DNA of 64,000 nt from Litoditis marina. Its lineage: Eukaryota; Nematoda; Chromadorea; Rhabditida; Rhabditidae. The position numbers and the translations under genes were made by a program. The stretch's first letter is position 1, and every line of letters begins with the position of its first letter. Positions 47,101 through 59,479 of this stretch are shown here, piece after piece. The stretch covers positions 62,001 through 126,000 of the forward strand of contig CAXIWQ010000412.1 of assembly GCA_964036275.1 (NCBI GenBank). The letters are read 5' to 3'. The notes beneath the pieces are model-generated. The model worked only from the letters and a program-made list of their open reading frames with translations. It was not told where the DNA came from and made no database searches.

Positions 47101-49540
47101 ATTTTGTGGCTGTGCGCCACAGAATATATAGTCGTATTAGGTTCTTGTAGCTGTGAGCAACACACTTGGTAGCCGTATAAGCTTTTTTCTGTAGCTGCAA
47201 GCCAAAGAGTCGATAACAGCGTTAATTCGTATTTTGTGGCTGTGCGCCACAGAATAGATTGTCGTATTCGGTTTTTGTAGCTGGGAGCAACAGATTTGAT
47301 AGCCGTATGAACTGTTCTCTGTAAATGCAAGCCAAAGAGTCGATAACCGCGTAAATTCGTATTTCGTGGCTGTGCGCCACAGAATAGATAGTCGTATTAC
47401 TTTCTTGTAGCTGGGAGCAACAGACTTGATAGCCGTATAAACTGTTTTCTGTAGCTGCAAGGCAAAGAGGTAATAACCGCGTTAATTTGTCTTTTGTGGC
47501 TGTGCGCCACAGAATATAAAGTCGTATTAGGTTTTTGTAGCCATGAGCAACAGACTTGATAGCCGTATAAACTTTTTTCTGTAGCTGCAAGGCAAAGAGT
47601 CAATAACCGCGTTAATTTGTCTTTTGTGGCTGTGCGCCACAGAATATAAAGTCGTATTAGGTTTTTGTAGCTGGGAGCAACAGACTTGTTAGCCGTATAA
47701 GCTTTTTCTGTAGCTGCAAGCCAAAGAGTCGATAACAGCGTTAATTCGTATTTTGTGGCTGTGCGCCACAGAATATATAGTCGTATTAGGTTTTTGTAGC
47801 TGGGAGCAACAGACTTGATAGCCGTATAAGCTTTTTCTGTAGCTGCAAGCCAAAGAGTCGATAACAGCGTTAATTCGTATTTTGTGGCTGTGCGCCACAG
47901 AATAGATTGTCGTATTAGGTTTTTGTAGCTGGGAGCAACAGACTTGATAGCCGTATAAGCTTTTTCTGTAGCTGCAAGCCAAAGAGTCGATAACAGCGTT
48001 AATTCGTATTTTGTGGCTGTGCGCCACAGAATATATAGTCGTATTAGGTTCTTGTAGCTGTGAGCAACACACTTGGTAGCCGTATAAGCTTTTTTTCTGT
48101 AGCTGCAAGCCAAAGAGTCGATAACAGCGTTAATTCGTATTTTGTGGCTGTGCGCCACAGAATAGATTGTCGTATTAGGTTTTTGTAGCTGGGAGCAACA
48201 GATTTGATAGCCGTATGAACTGTTCTCTGTAAATGCAAGCCAAAGAGTCGATAACCGCGTAAATTCGTATTTCGTGGCTGTGCGCCACAGAATATAAAGT
48301 CGTATTAGGTTTTTGTAGCTGGGAGCAACATACTTGATAGCCGTATAAGCTCTTTCTGTAGCTGCAAGCCAAAGAGTCGATAACAGCGTTAATTCGTATT
48401 TTGTGGCTGTGCGCCACAGAATATATAGTCGTATTAGGTTCTTGTAGCTGTGAGCAACACACTTGGTAGCCGTATAAGCTTTTTTCTGTAGCTGCAAGCC
48501 AAAGAGTCGATAACAGCGTTAATTCGTATTTTGTGGCTGTGCGCCACAGAATAGATTGTCGTATTAGGTTTTTGTAGCTGGGAGCAACAGATTTGATAGC
48601 CGTATGAACTTTTTCCTGTAGCTGCAAGGCAAAGAGTCAATAACCGCGTTAATTTATCTTTTGTGGCTGTGCGCCACAGAATATAAAGTCGTATTAGGTT
48701 TTTGTAGCTGGGAGCAACAGACTTGATAGCCGTATAAGCTTTTTCTGTAGCTGCAAGCCAAAGAGTCGATAACAGCGTTAATTCGTATTTTGTGGCTGTG
48801 CGCCACAGAATATATAGTCGTATTAGGTTCTTGTAGCTGTGAGCAACACACTTGGTAGCCGTATAAGCTTTTTTCTGTAGCTGCAAGCCAAAGAGTCGAT
48901 AACAGCGTTAATTCGTATTTTGTGGCTGTGCGCCACAGAATAGATTGTCGTATTAGGTTTTTGTAGCTGGGAGCAACAGATTTGATAGCCGTATGAACTG
49001 TTCTCTGTAAATGCAAGCCAAAGAGTCGATAACCGCGTAAATTCGTATTTCGTGGCTGTGCGCCACAGAATAGATAGTCGTATTACTTTCTTGTAGCTGG
49101 GAGCAACAGACTTGATAGCCGTATAAACTGTTTTCTGTAGCTGCAAGGCAAAGAGGTAATAACCGCGTTAATTTGTCTTTTGTGGCTGTGCGCCACAGAA
49201 TATAAAGTCGTATTAGGTTTTTGTAGCCATGAGCAACAGACTTGATAGCCGTATAAACTTTTTTCTGTAGCTGCAAGGCAAAGAGTCAATAACCGCGTTA
49301 ATTTGTCTTTTGTGGCTGTGCGCCACAGAATATAAAGTCGTATTAGGTTTTTGTAGCTGGGAGCAACAGACTTGTTAGCCGTATAAGCTTTTTCTGTAGC
49401 TGCAAGCCAAAGAGTCGATAACAGCGTTAATTCGTATTTTGTGGCTGTGCGCCACAGAATATATAGTCGTATTAGGTTTTTGTAGCTGGGAGCAACATAC
49501 TTGATAGCCGTATAAACTTTTTTCTGTAGCTGCACGGCAA
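44176..49540. repeat. Higher-order repeat of 1,687 bp (13 monomers), about three copies
   Basis: The marker 'gagcaacagacttgttagcc' occurs at 45,991, 47,678 and 49,364 (spacing 1,687 and 1,686), with all intervening monomers in the same order. The first copy, starting at 44,176, is about one monomer longer (1,815 bp). The 'gtataagctctttctg' variant near 44,970, 46,660 and 48,346 is private to this unit and its derivatives. Confidence 0.85.
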
Positions 49541-50288
49541 AGAGTCGATAACAGCGTTAATTCGTATTTTGTGGCTGTGCGCCACAGAATAGATTGTCGT
49601 ATTAGGTTTTTGTAGCTGGGAGCAACAGACTTGATAGCCGTATAAGCTTTTTCTGTAGCTGCAAGCCAAAGAGTCGATAACAGCGTTAATTCGTATTTTG
49701 TGGCTGTGCGCCACAGAATATATAGTCGTATTAGGTTCTTGTAGCTGTGAGCAACACACTTGGTAGCCGTATAAGCTTTTTTCTGTAGCTGCAAGCCAAA
49801 GAGTCGATAACAGCGTTAATTCGTATTTTGTGGCTGTGCGCTACAGAATAGATTGTCGTATTAGGTTTTTGTAGCTGGGAGCAACAGATTTGATAGCCGT
49901 ATGAACTGTTCTCTGTAAATGCAAGCCAAAGAGTCGATAACCGCGTAAATTCGTATTTCGTGGCTGTGCGCCACAGAATAGATAGTCGTATTACTTCCTT
50001 GTAGCTGTGAGCAACACACTTGGTAGCCGTATAAGCTTTTTTCTGTAGCTGCAAGCCAAAGAGTCGATAACAGCGTTAATTCGTATTTTGTGGCTGTGCG
50101 CCACAGAATAGATTGTCGTATTAGGTTTTTGTAGCTGGGAGCAACAGATTTGATAGCCGTATGAACTGTTCTCTGTAAATGCAAGCCAAAGAGTCGATAA
50201 CCGCGTTAATTCGTATTTTGTGGCTGTGCGCCACAGAATAGATTGTCGTATCAGGTTTTTGTAGCTGGGAACAACAGACTTGATAGCC

Positions 50289-50302
50289 GTAATAACTTGT
50301 CG
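50289..50302. repeat. Truncated-monomer junction, class 1 (scar of the 4.6 kb unit)
   Basis: 'gccgtaataact' of sub-unit B is joined directly to 'tgtcgtattagg' of the next sub-unit A, losing nearly all of B and C. The same junction is at about 54,889, 59,489 and 60,846. The rare 'gccgtaataac' before the break also occurs in intact monomers near 7,362 and 8,659, which resemble the undeleted parent. Confidence 0.85.
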
Positions 50303-52477
50303 TATTAGGTTTTTGTAGCTGGGAGCAACAGACTTGATAGCCGTATAAACTTTTTTTCCGTAGCTGCAAGCCAATGAGTCGATAACCGCGTTGATTCGTA
50401 TTTCGTGGCTGTGCGCCACAAAATATATAGTCGTATTAGGTTTTTGTAGCTGGGAGCGACAGACTTGATAGCCGTATAAACTTTTATTCTGTAGCTGCAA
50501 GGCAAAGAGTCAATAACCGCGTTAATTCGTCTTTTGTGGCTGTGCGCCACGAATTAGATAGTCGTGTTAGGTCTTTGTAGCTGGGAGCAACAGACTGGAT
50601 AGCCGTATGAACTTTTCTCTGTAACTGCAAGCCAAAGAGTCGACAACCGCGTTAATTTGTCTTTTGTGGCTGTGCGCCACAGAATATAAAGTCGTATTAG
50701 GTTTTTGTAGCTGGGAGCAACAGACGTGATAGCCGTATGAACTGTTCTCTGTAAATGCAAGCCACAGAGTCAATAACCGCGTTAATTCGTATTTTCTGCT
50801 TGTGCACCACAGAAAAGATTGTCGTATTAGGTTTTTGTAGCTGGGAGCAACAGACTTGATAGCCGTATAAACTTTTTCCTGTAGCTGCAAGGCAAAGAGT
50901 CAATAACCGCGTTAATTCGTATTTTGTGGTTGTGCACCACAGAAAAGATAGTCGTATTAAGTTTTTGTAGCTGGTAGCAACATACTTGATAGCCGTATAA
51001 ACTTTTTTCTGTAGCTGCACGGCAAAGAGTCGATAACAGCGTTAAACTGTCTTTTGTGGCTGTGCGCCACAGAATAGATTGTCGTATTAGGTTTTTGTAG
51101 CTGGGAGCAACAGACTTGATAGCCGTATAAGCTTTTTTTCTGTAGCTGCAAGCCAAAGAGTCGATAACAGCGTTAATTCGTATTTTGTGGCTGTGCGCCA
51201 CAGAATAGATTGTCGTATTAGGTTTTTGTAGCTGGGAGCAACAGATTTGATAGCCGTATGAACTGTTCTCTGTAAATGCAAGCCAAAGAGTCGATAACCG
51301 CGTAAATTCGTATTTCGTGGCTGTGCGCCACAGAATATAAAGTCGTATTAGGTTTTTGTAGCTGGGAGCAACATACTTGATAGCCGTATAAGCTCTTTCT
51401 GTAGCTGCAAGCCAAAGAGTCGATAACAGCGTTAATTTGTCTTTTGTGGCTGTGCGCCACAGAATATAAAGTCGTATTAGGTTTTTGTAGCCATGAGCAA
51501 CAGACTTGATAGCCGTATAAACTTTTTTCTGTAGCTGCAAGGCAAAGAGTCAATAACCGCGTTAATTTGTCTTTTGTGGCTGTGCGCCACAGAATATAAA
51601 GTCGTATTAGGTTTTTGTAGCTGGGAGCAACAGACTTGATAGCCGTATAAGCTTTTTCTGTAGCTGCAAGCCAAAGAGTCGATAACAGCGTTAATTCGTA
51701 TTTTGTGGCTGTGCGCCACAGAATATATAGTCGTATTAGGTTCTTGTAGCTGTGAGCAACACACTTGGTAGCCGTATAAGCTTTTTTTCTGTAGCTGCAA
51801 GCCAAAGAGTCGATAACAGCGTTAATTCGTATTTTGTGGCTGTGCGCCACAGAATATAAAGTCGTATTAGGTTTTTGTAGCTGGGAGCAACAGACTTGAT
51901 AGCCGTATAAGCTTTTTCTGTAGCTGCAAGCCAAAGAGTCGATAACAGCGTTAATTTGTATTTTGTGGCTGTGCGCCACAGAATATATAGTCGTATTAGG
52001 TTCTTGTAGCTGTGAGCAACACACTTGGTAGCCGTATAAGCTTTTTTCTGTAGCTGCAAGCCAAAGAGTCGATAACAGCGTTAATTCGTATTTTGTGGCT
52101 GTGCGCCACAGAATAGATTGTCGTATTAGGTTTTTGTAGCTGGGAGCAACAGATTTGATAGCCGTATGAACTTTTTCCTGTAGCTGCAAGGCAAAGAGTC
52201 AATAACCGCGTTAATTTATCTTTTGTGGCTGTGCGCCACAGAATATAAAGTCGTATTAGGTTTTTGTAGCTGGGAGCAACAGACTTGATAGCCGTATAAG
52301 CTTTTTCTGTAGCTGCAAGCCAAAGAGTCGATAACAGCGTTAATTCGTATTTTGTGGCTGTGCGCCACAGAATATATAGTCGTATTAGGTTCTTGTAGCT
52401 GTGAGCAACACACTTGGTAGCCGTATAAGCTTTTTTCTGTAGCTGCAAGCCAAAGAGTCGATAACAGCGTTAATTCG

Positions 52478-52504
52478 TATTTTGTGGCTGTGCGCCACAA
52501 AATA
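52478..52504. other. Perfect 11 bp inverted repeat in sub-unit C
   Basis: Left arm TATTTTGTGGC, loop TGTGC, right arm GCCACAAAATA: a fully matched version of the hairpin, produced by a hybrid monomer that combines 'gtattttgtgg' with the 'cacaaaatatatag' form. Most copies have one or more mismatches. Confidence 0.8.
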
Positions 52505-55500
52505 TATAGTCGTATTAGGTTTTTGTAGCTGGGAGCGACAGACTTGATAGCCGTATAAACTTTTATTCTGTAGCTGCAAGGCAAAGAGTCGATAACAGCG
52601 TTAATTCGTATTTTGTGGCTGTGCGCCACAGAATATATAGTCGTATTAGGTTCTTGTAGCTGTGAGCAACACACTTGGTAGCCGTATAAGCTTTTTTTCT
52701 GTAGCTGCAAGCCAAAGAGTCGATAACAGCGTTAATTCGTATTTTGTGGCTGTGCGCCACAGAATAGATTGTCGTATTAGGTTTTTGTAGCTGGGAGCAA
52801 CAGATTTGATAGCCGTATGAACTGTTCTCTGTAAATGCAAGCCAAAGAGTCGATAACCGCATAAATTCGTATTTCGTGGCTGTGCGCCACAGAATATAAA
52901 GTCGTATTAGGTTTTTGTAGCTGGGAGCAACATACTTGATAGCCGTATAAGCTCTTTCTGTAGCTGCAAGCCAAAGAGTCGATAACAGCGTTAATTCGTA
53001 TTTTGTGGCTGTGCGCCACAGAATATATAGTCGTATTAGGTTCTTGTAGCTGTGAGCAACACACTTGGTAGCCGTATAAGCTTTTTTCTGTAGCTGCAAG
53101 CCAAAGAGTCGATAACAGCGTTAATTCGTATTTTGTGGCTGTGCGCCACAGAATAGATTGTCGTATTAGGTTTTTGTAGCTGGGAGCAACAGATTTGATA
53201 GCCGTATGAACTTTTTCCTGTAGCTGCAAGGCAAATAGTCAATAACCGCGTTAATTTATCTTTTGTGGCTGTGCGCCACAGAATATAAAGTCGTATTAGG
53301 TTTTTGTAGCTGGGAGCAACAGACTTGATAGCCGTATAAGCTTTTTCTGTAGCTGCAAGCCAAAGAGTCGATAACAGCGTTAATTCGTATTTTGTGGCTG
53401 TGCGCCACAGAATATATAGTCGTATTAGGTTCTTGTAGCTGTGAGCAACACACTTGGTAGCCGTATAAGCTTTTTTCTGTAGCTGCAAGCCAAAGAGTCG
53501 ATAACAGCGTTAATTCGTATTTTGTGGCTGTGCGCCACAGAATAGATTGTCGTATTCGGTTTTTGTAGCTGGAGCAACAGATTTGATAGCCGTATGAACT
53601 GTTCTCTGTAAATGCAAGCCAAAGAGTCGATAACCGCGTAAATTCGTATTTCGTGGCTGTGCGCCACAGAATAGATAGTCGTATTACTTTCTTGTAGCTG
53701 GGAGCAACAGACTTGATAGCCGTATAAACTGTTTTCTGTAGCTGCAAGGCAAAGAGGTAATAACCGCGTTAATTTGTCTTTTGTGGCTGTGCGCCACAGA
53801 ATATAAAGTCGTATTAGGTTTTTGTAGCCATGAGCAACAGACTTGATAGCCGTATAAACTTTTTTCTGTAGCTGCAAGGCAAAGAGTCAATAACCGCGTT
53901 AATTTGTCTTTTGTGGCTGTGCGCCACAGAATATAAAGTCGTATTAGGTTTTTGTAGCTGGGAGCAACAGACTTGTTAGCCGTATAAGCTTTTTCTGTAG
54001 CTGCAAGCCAAAGAGTCGATAACAGCGTTAATTCGTATTTTGTGGCTGTGCGCCACAGAATATATAGTCGTATTAGGTTTTTGTAGCTGGGAGCAACATA
54101 CTTGATAGCCGTATAAACTTTTTTCTGTAGCTGCACGGCAAAGAGTCGATAACAGCGTTAATTCGTATTTTGTGGCTGTGCGCCACAGAATAGATTGTCG
54201 TATTAGGTTTTTGTAGCTGGAGCAACAGACTTGATAGCCGTATAAGTTTTTTCTGTAGCTGCAAGCCAAAGAGTCGATAACAGCGTTAATTCGTATTTTG
54301 TGGCTGTGCGCCACAGAATATATAGTCGTATTAGGTTCTTGTAGCTGTGAGCAACACACTTGGTAGCCGTATAAGCTTTTTTCTGTAGCTGCAAGCCAAA
54401 GAGTCGATAACAGCGTTAATTCGTATTTTGTGGCTGTGCGCTACAGAATAGATTGTCGTATTAGGTTTTTGTAGCTGGGAGCAACAGATTTGATAGCCGT
54501 ATGAACTGTTCTCTGTAAATGCAAGCCAAAGAGTCGATAACCGCGTAAATTCGTATTTCGTGGCTGTGCGCCACAGAATAGATAGTCGAATTACTTCCTT
54601 GTAGCTGTGAGCAACACACTTGGTAGCCGTATAAGCTTTTTTCTGTAGCTGCAAGCCAAAGAGTCGATAACAGCGTTAATTCGTATTTTGTGGCTGTGCG
54701 CCACAGAATAGATTGTCGTATTAGGTTTTTGTAGCTGGGAGCAACAGATTTGATAGCCGTATGAACTGTTCTCTGTAAATGCAAGCCAAAGAGTCGATAA
54801 CCGCGTTAATTCGTATTTTGTGGCTGTGCGCCACAGAATAGATTGTCGTATCAGGTTTTTGTAGCTGGGAACAACAGACTTGATAGCCGTAATAACTTGT
54901 CGTATTAGGTTTTTGTAGCTGGGAGCAACAGACTTGATAGCCGTATAAACTTTTTTTCCGTAGCTGCAAGCCAATGAGTCGATAACCGCGTTGATTCGTA
55001 TTTCGTGGCTGTGCGCCACAAAATATATAGTAGTATTAGGTTTTTGTAGCTGGGAGCGACAGACTTGATAGCCGTATAAACTTTTATTCTGTAGCTGCAA
55101 GGCAAAGAGTCAATAACCGCGTTAATTCGTCTTTTGTGGCTGTGCGCCACGAATTAGATAGTCGTGTTAGGTCTTTGTAGCTGGGAGCAACAGACTGGAT
55201 AGCCGTATGAACTTTTCTCTGTAACTGCAAGCCAAAGAGTCGACAACCGCGTTAATTTGTCTTTTGTGGCTGTGCGCCACAGAATATAAAGTCGTATTAG
55301 GTTTTTGTAGCTGGGAGCAACAGACGTGATAGCCGTATGAACTGTTCTCTGTAAATGCAAGCCACAGAGTCAATAACCGCGTTAATTCGTATTTTCTGCT
55401 TGTGCACCACAGAAAAGATTGTCGTATTAGGTTTTTGTAGCTGGGAGCAACAGACTTGATAGCCGTATAAACTTTTTCCTGTAGCTGCAAGGCAAAGAGT

Positions 55501-58500
55501 CAATAACCGCGTTAATTCGTATTTTGTGGTTGTGCACCACAGAAAAGATAGTCGTATTAAGTTTTTGTAGCTGGTAGCAACATACTTGATAGCCGTATAA
55601 ACTTTTTTCTGTAGCTGCACGGCAAAGAGTCGATAACAGCGTTAAACTGTCTTTTGTGGCTGTGCGCCACAGAATAGATTGTCGTATTAGGTTTTTGTAG
55701 CTGGGAGCAACAGACTTGATAGCCGTATAAGCTTTTTTTCTGTAGCTGCAAGCCAAAGAGTCGATAACAGCGTTAATTCGTATTTTGTGGCTGTGCGCCA
55801 CAGAATAGATTGTCGTATTAGGTTTTTGTAGCTGGGAGCAACATATTTGATAGCCGTATGAACTGTTCTCTGTAAATGCAAGCCAAAGAGTCGATAACCG
55901 CGTAAATTCGTATTTCGTGGCTGTGCGCCACAGAATATAAAGTCGTATTAGGTTTTTGTAGCTGGGAGCAACATACTTGATAGCCGTATAAGCTCTTTCT
56001 GTAGCTGCAAGCCAAAGAGTCGATAACAGCGTTAATTCGTATTTTGTGGCTGTGCGCCACAGAATATATAGTCGTATTAGGTTCTTGTAGCTGTGAGCAA
56101 CACACTTGGTAGCCGTATAAGCTTTTTTCTGTAGCTGCAAGCCAAAGAGTCGATAACAGCGTTAATTCGTATTTTGTGGCTGTGCGCCACAGAATAGATT
56201 GTCGTATTAGGTTTTTGTAGCTGGGAGCAACAGATTTGATAGCCGTATGAACTTTTTCCTGTAGCTGCAAGGCAAAGAGTCAATAACCGCGTTAATTTAT
56301 CTTTTGTGGCTGTGCGCCACAGAATATAAAGTCGTATTAGGTTTTTGTAGCTGGGAGCAACAGACTTGATAGCCGTATAAGCTTTTTCTGTAGCTTCAAG
56401 CCAAAGAGTCGATAACAGCGTTAATTCGTATTTTGTGGCTGTGCGCCACAGAATATATAGTCGTATTAGGTTCTTGTAGCTGTGAGCAACACACTTGGTA
56501 GCCGTATAAGCTTTTTTCTGTAGCTGCAAGCCAAAGAGTCGATAACAGCGTTAATTCGTATTTTGTGGCTGTGCGCCACAGAATAGATTGTCGTATTAGG
56601 TTTTTGTAGCTGGGAGCAACAGATTTGATAGCCGTATGAACTGTTCTCTGTAAATGCAAGCCAAAGAGTCGATAACCGCGTAAATTCGTATTTCGTGGCT
56701 GTGCGCCACAGAATAGATAGTCGTATTACTTTCTTGTAGCTGGGAGCAACAGACTTGATAGCCGTATAAACTGTTTTCTGTAGCTGCAAGGCAAAGAGGT
56801 AATAACCGCGTTAATTTGTCTTTTGTGGCTGTGCGCCACAGAATATAAAGTCGTATTAGGTTTTTGTAGCCATGAGCAACAGACTTGATAGCCGTATAAA
56901 CTTTATTCTGTAGCTGCAAGGCAAAGAGTCAATAACCGCGTTAATTTGTCTTTTGTGGCTGTGCGCCACAGAATATAAAGTCGTATTAGGTTTTTGTAGC
57001 TGGGAGCAACAGACTTGTTAGCCGTATAAGCTTTTTCTGTAGCTGCAAGCCAAAGAGTCGATAACAGCGTTGATTCGTATTTTGTGGCTGTGCGCCACAG
57101 AATATATAGTCGTATTAGGTTTTTGTAGCTGGGAGCAACATACTTGATAGCCGTATAAACTTTTTTCTGTAGCTGCACGGCAAAGAGTCGATAACAGCGT
57201 TAATTCGTATTTTGTGGCTGTGCGCCACAGAATAGATTGTCGTATTAGGTTTTTGTAGCTGGGAGCAACAGACTTGATAGCCGTATAAGCTTTTTCTGTA
57301 GCTGCAAGCCAAAGAGTCGATAACAGCGTTAATTCGTATTTTGTGGCTGTGCGCCACAGAATATATAGTCGTATTAGGTTCTTGTAGCTGTGAGCAACAC
57401 ACTTGGTAGCCGTATAAGCTTTTTTCTGTAGCTGCAAGCCAAAGAGTCGATAACAGCGTTAATTCGTATTTTGTGGCTGTGCGCTACAGAATAGATTGTC
57501 GTATTAGGTTTTTGTAGCTGGGAGCAACAGATTTGATAGCCGTATGAACTGTTCTCTGTAAATGCAAGCCAAAGAGTCGATAACCGCGTAAATTCGTATT
57601 TCGTGGCTGTGCGCCACAGAATAGATAGTCGTATTACTTCCTTGTAGCTGTGAGCAACACACTTGGTAGCCGTATAAGCTTTTTTCTGTAGCTGCAAGCC
57701 AAAGAGTCGATAACAGCGTTAATTCGTATTTTGTGGCTGTGCGCCACAGAATAGATTGTCGTATTAGGTTTTTGTAGCTGGGAGCAACAGATTTGATAGC
57801 CGTATGAACTTTTTCCTGTAGCTGCAAGGCAAAGAGTCAGTAACCGCGTTAATTTATCTTTTGTGGCTGTGCGCCACAGAATATAAAGTCGTATTAGGTT
57901 TTTGTAGCTGGGAGCAACAGACTTGATAGCCGTATAAGCTTTTTCTGTAGCTGCAAGCCAAAGAGTCGATAACAGCGTTAATTCGTATTTTGTGGCTGTG
58001 CGCCACAGAATATATAGTCGTATTAGGTTCTTGTAGCTGTGAGCAACACACTTGGTAGCCGTATAAGCTTTTTTCTGTAGCTGCAAGCCAAAGAGTCGAT
58101 AACAGCGTTAATTCGTATTTTGTGGCTGTGCGCCACAGAATAGATTGTCGTATTAGGTTTTTGTAGCTGGGAGCAACAGATTTGATAGCCGTATGAACTG
58201 TTCTCTGTAAATGCAAGCCAAAGAGTCGATAACCGCGTAAATTCGTATTTCGTGGCTGTGCGCCACAGAATAGATAGTCGTATTACTTTCTTGTAGCTGG
58301 GAGCAACAGACTTGATAGCCGTATAAACTGTTTTCTGTAGCTGCAAGGCAAAGAGGTAATAACCGCGTTAATTTGTCTTTTGTGGCTGTGCGCCACAGAA
58401 TATAAAGTCGTATTAGGTTTTTGTAGCCATGAGCAACAGACTTGATAGCCGTATAAACTTTTTTCTGTAGCTGCAAGGCAAAGAGTCAATAACCGCGTTA

Positions 58501-59479
58501 ATTTGTCTTTTGTGGCTGTGCGCCACAGAATATAAAGTCGTATTAGGTTTTTGTAGCTGGGAGCAACAGACTTGTTAGCCGTATAAGCTTTTTCTGTAGC
58601 TGCAAGCCAAAGAGTCGATAACAGCGTTAATTCGTATTTTGTGGCTGTGCGCCACAGAATATATAGTCGTATTAGGTTTTTGTAGCTGGGAGCAACATAC
58701 TTGATAGCCGTATAAACTTTTTTCTGTAGCTGCACGGCAAAGAGTCGATAACAGCGTTAATTCGTATTTTGTGGCTGTGCGCCACAGAATAGATTGTCGT
58801 ATTAGGTTTTTGTAGCTGGGAGCAACAGACTTGATAGCCGTATAAGCTTTTTCTGTAGCTGCAAGCCAAAGAGTCGATAACAGCGTTAATTCGTATTTTG
58901 TGGCTGTGCGCCACAGAATATATAGTCGTATTAGGTTCTTGTAGCTGTGAGCAACACACTTGGTAGCCGTATAAGCTTTTTTCTGTAGCTGCAAGCCAAA
59001 GAGTCGATAACAGCGTTAATTCGTATTTTGTGGCTGTGCGCTACAGAATAGATTGTCGTATTAGGTTTTTGTAGCTGGGAGCAACAGATTTGATAGCCGT
59101 ATGAACTGTTCTCTGTAAATGCAAGCCAAAGAGTCGATAACCGCGTAAATTCGTATTTCGTGGCTGTGCGCCACAGAATAGATAGTCGTATTACTTCCTT
59201 GTAGCTGTGAGCAACACACTTGGTAGCCGTATAAGCTTTTTTCTGTAGCTGCAAGCCAAAGAGTCGATAACAGCGTTAATTCGTATTTTGTGGCTGTGCG
59301 CCACAGAATAGATTGTCGTATTAGGTTTTTGTAGCTGGGAGCAACAGATTTGATAGCCGTATGAACTGTTCTCTGTAAATGCAAGCCAAAGAGTCGATAA
59401 CCGCGTTAATTCGTATTTTGTGGCTGTGCGCCACAGAATAGATTGTCGTATCAGGTTTTTGTAGCTGGGAACAACAGAC

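Noticed and set aside
47397..48497. Long minus-strand open frames in the satellite (up to 366 codons here), apparently encoding a repeat protein
   Set aside because: They recur at 130 bp steps in shifting frames because the monomer is 3n+1 bases long and has few minus-strand stops. The same DNA is read in two or three frames, and lengths rise in steps of about 43 codons, set only by which monomers carry a stop. This is expected of a tandem repeat and gives no sign of selection for coding.
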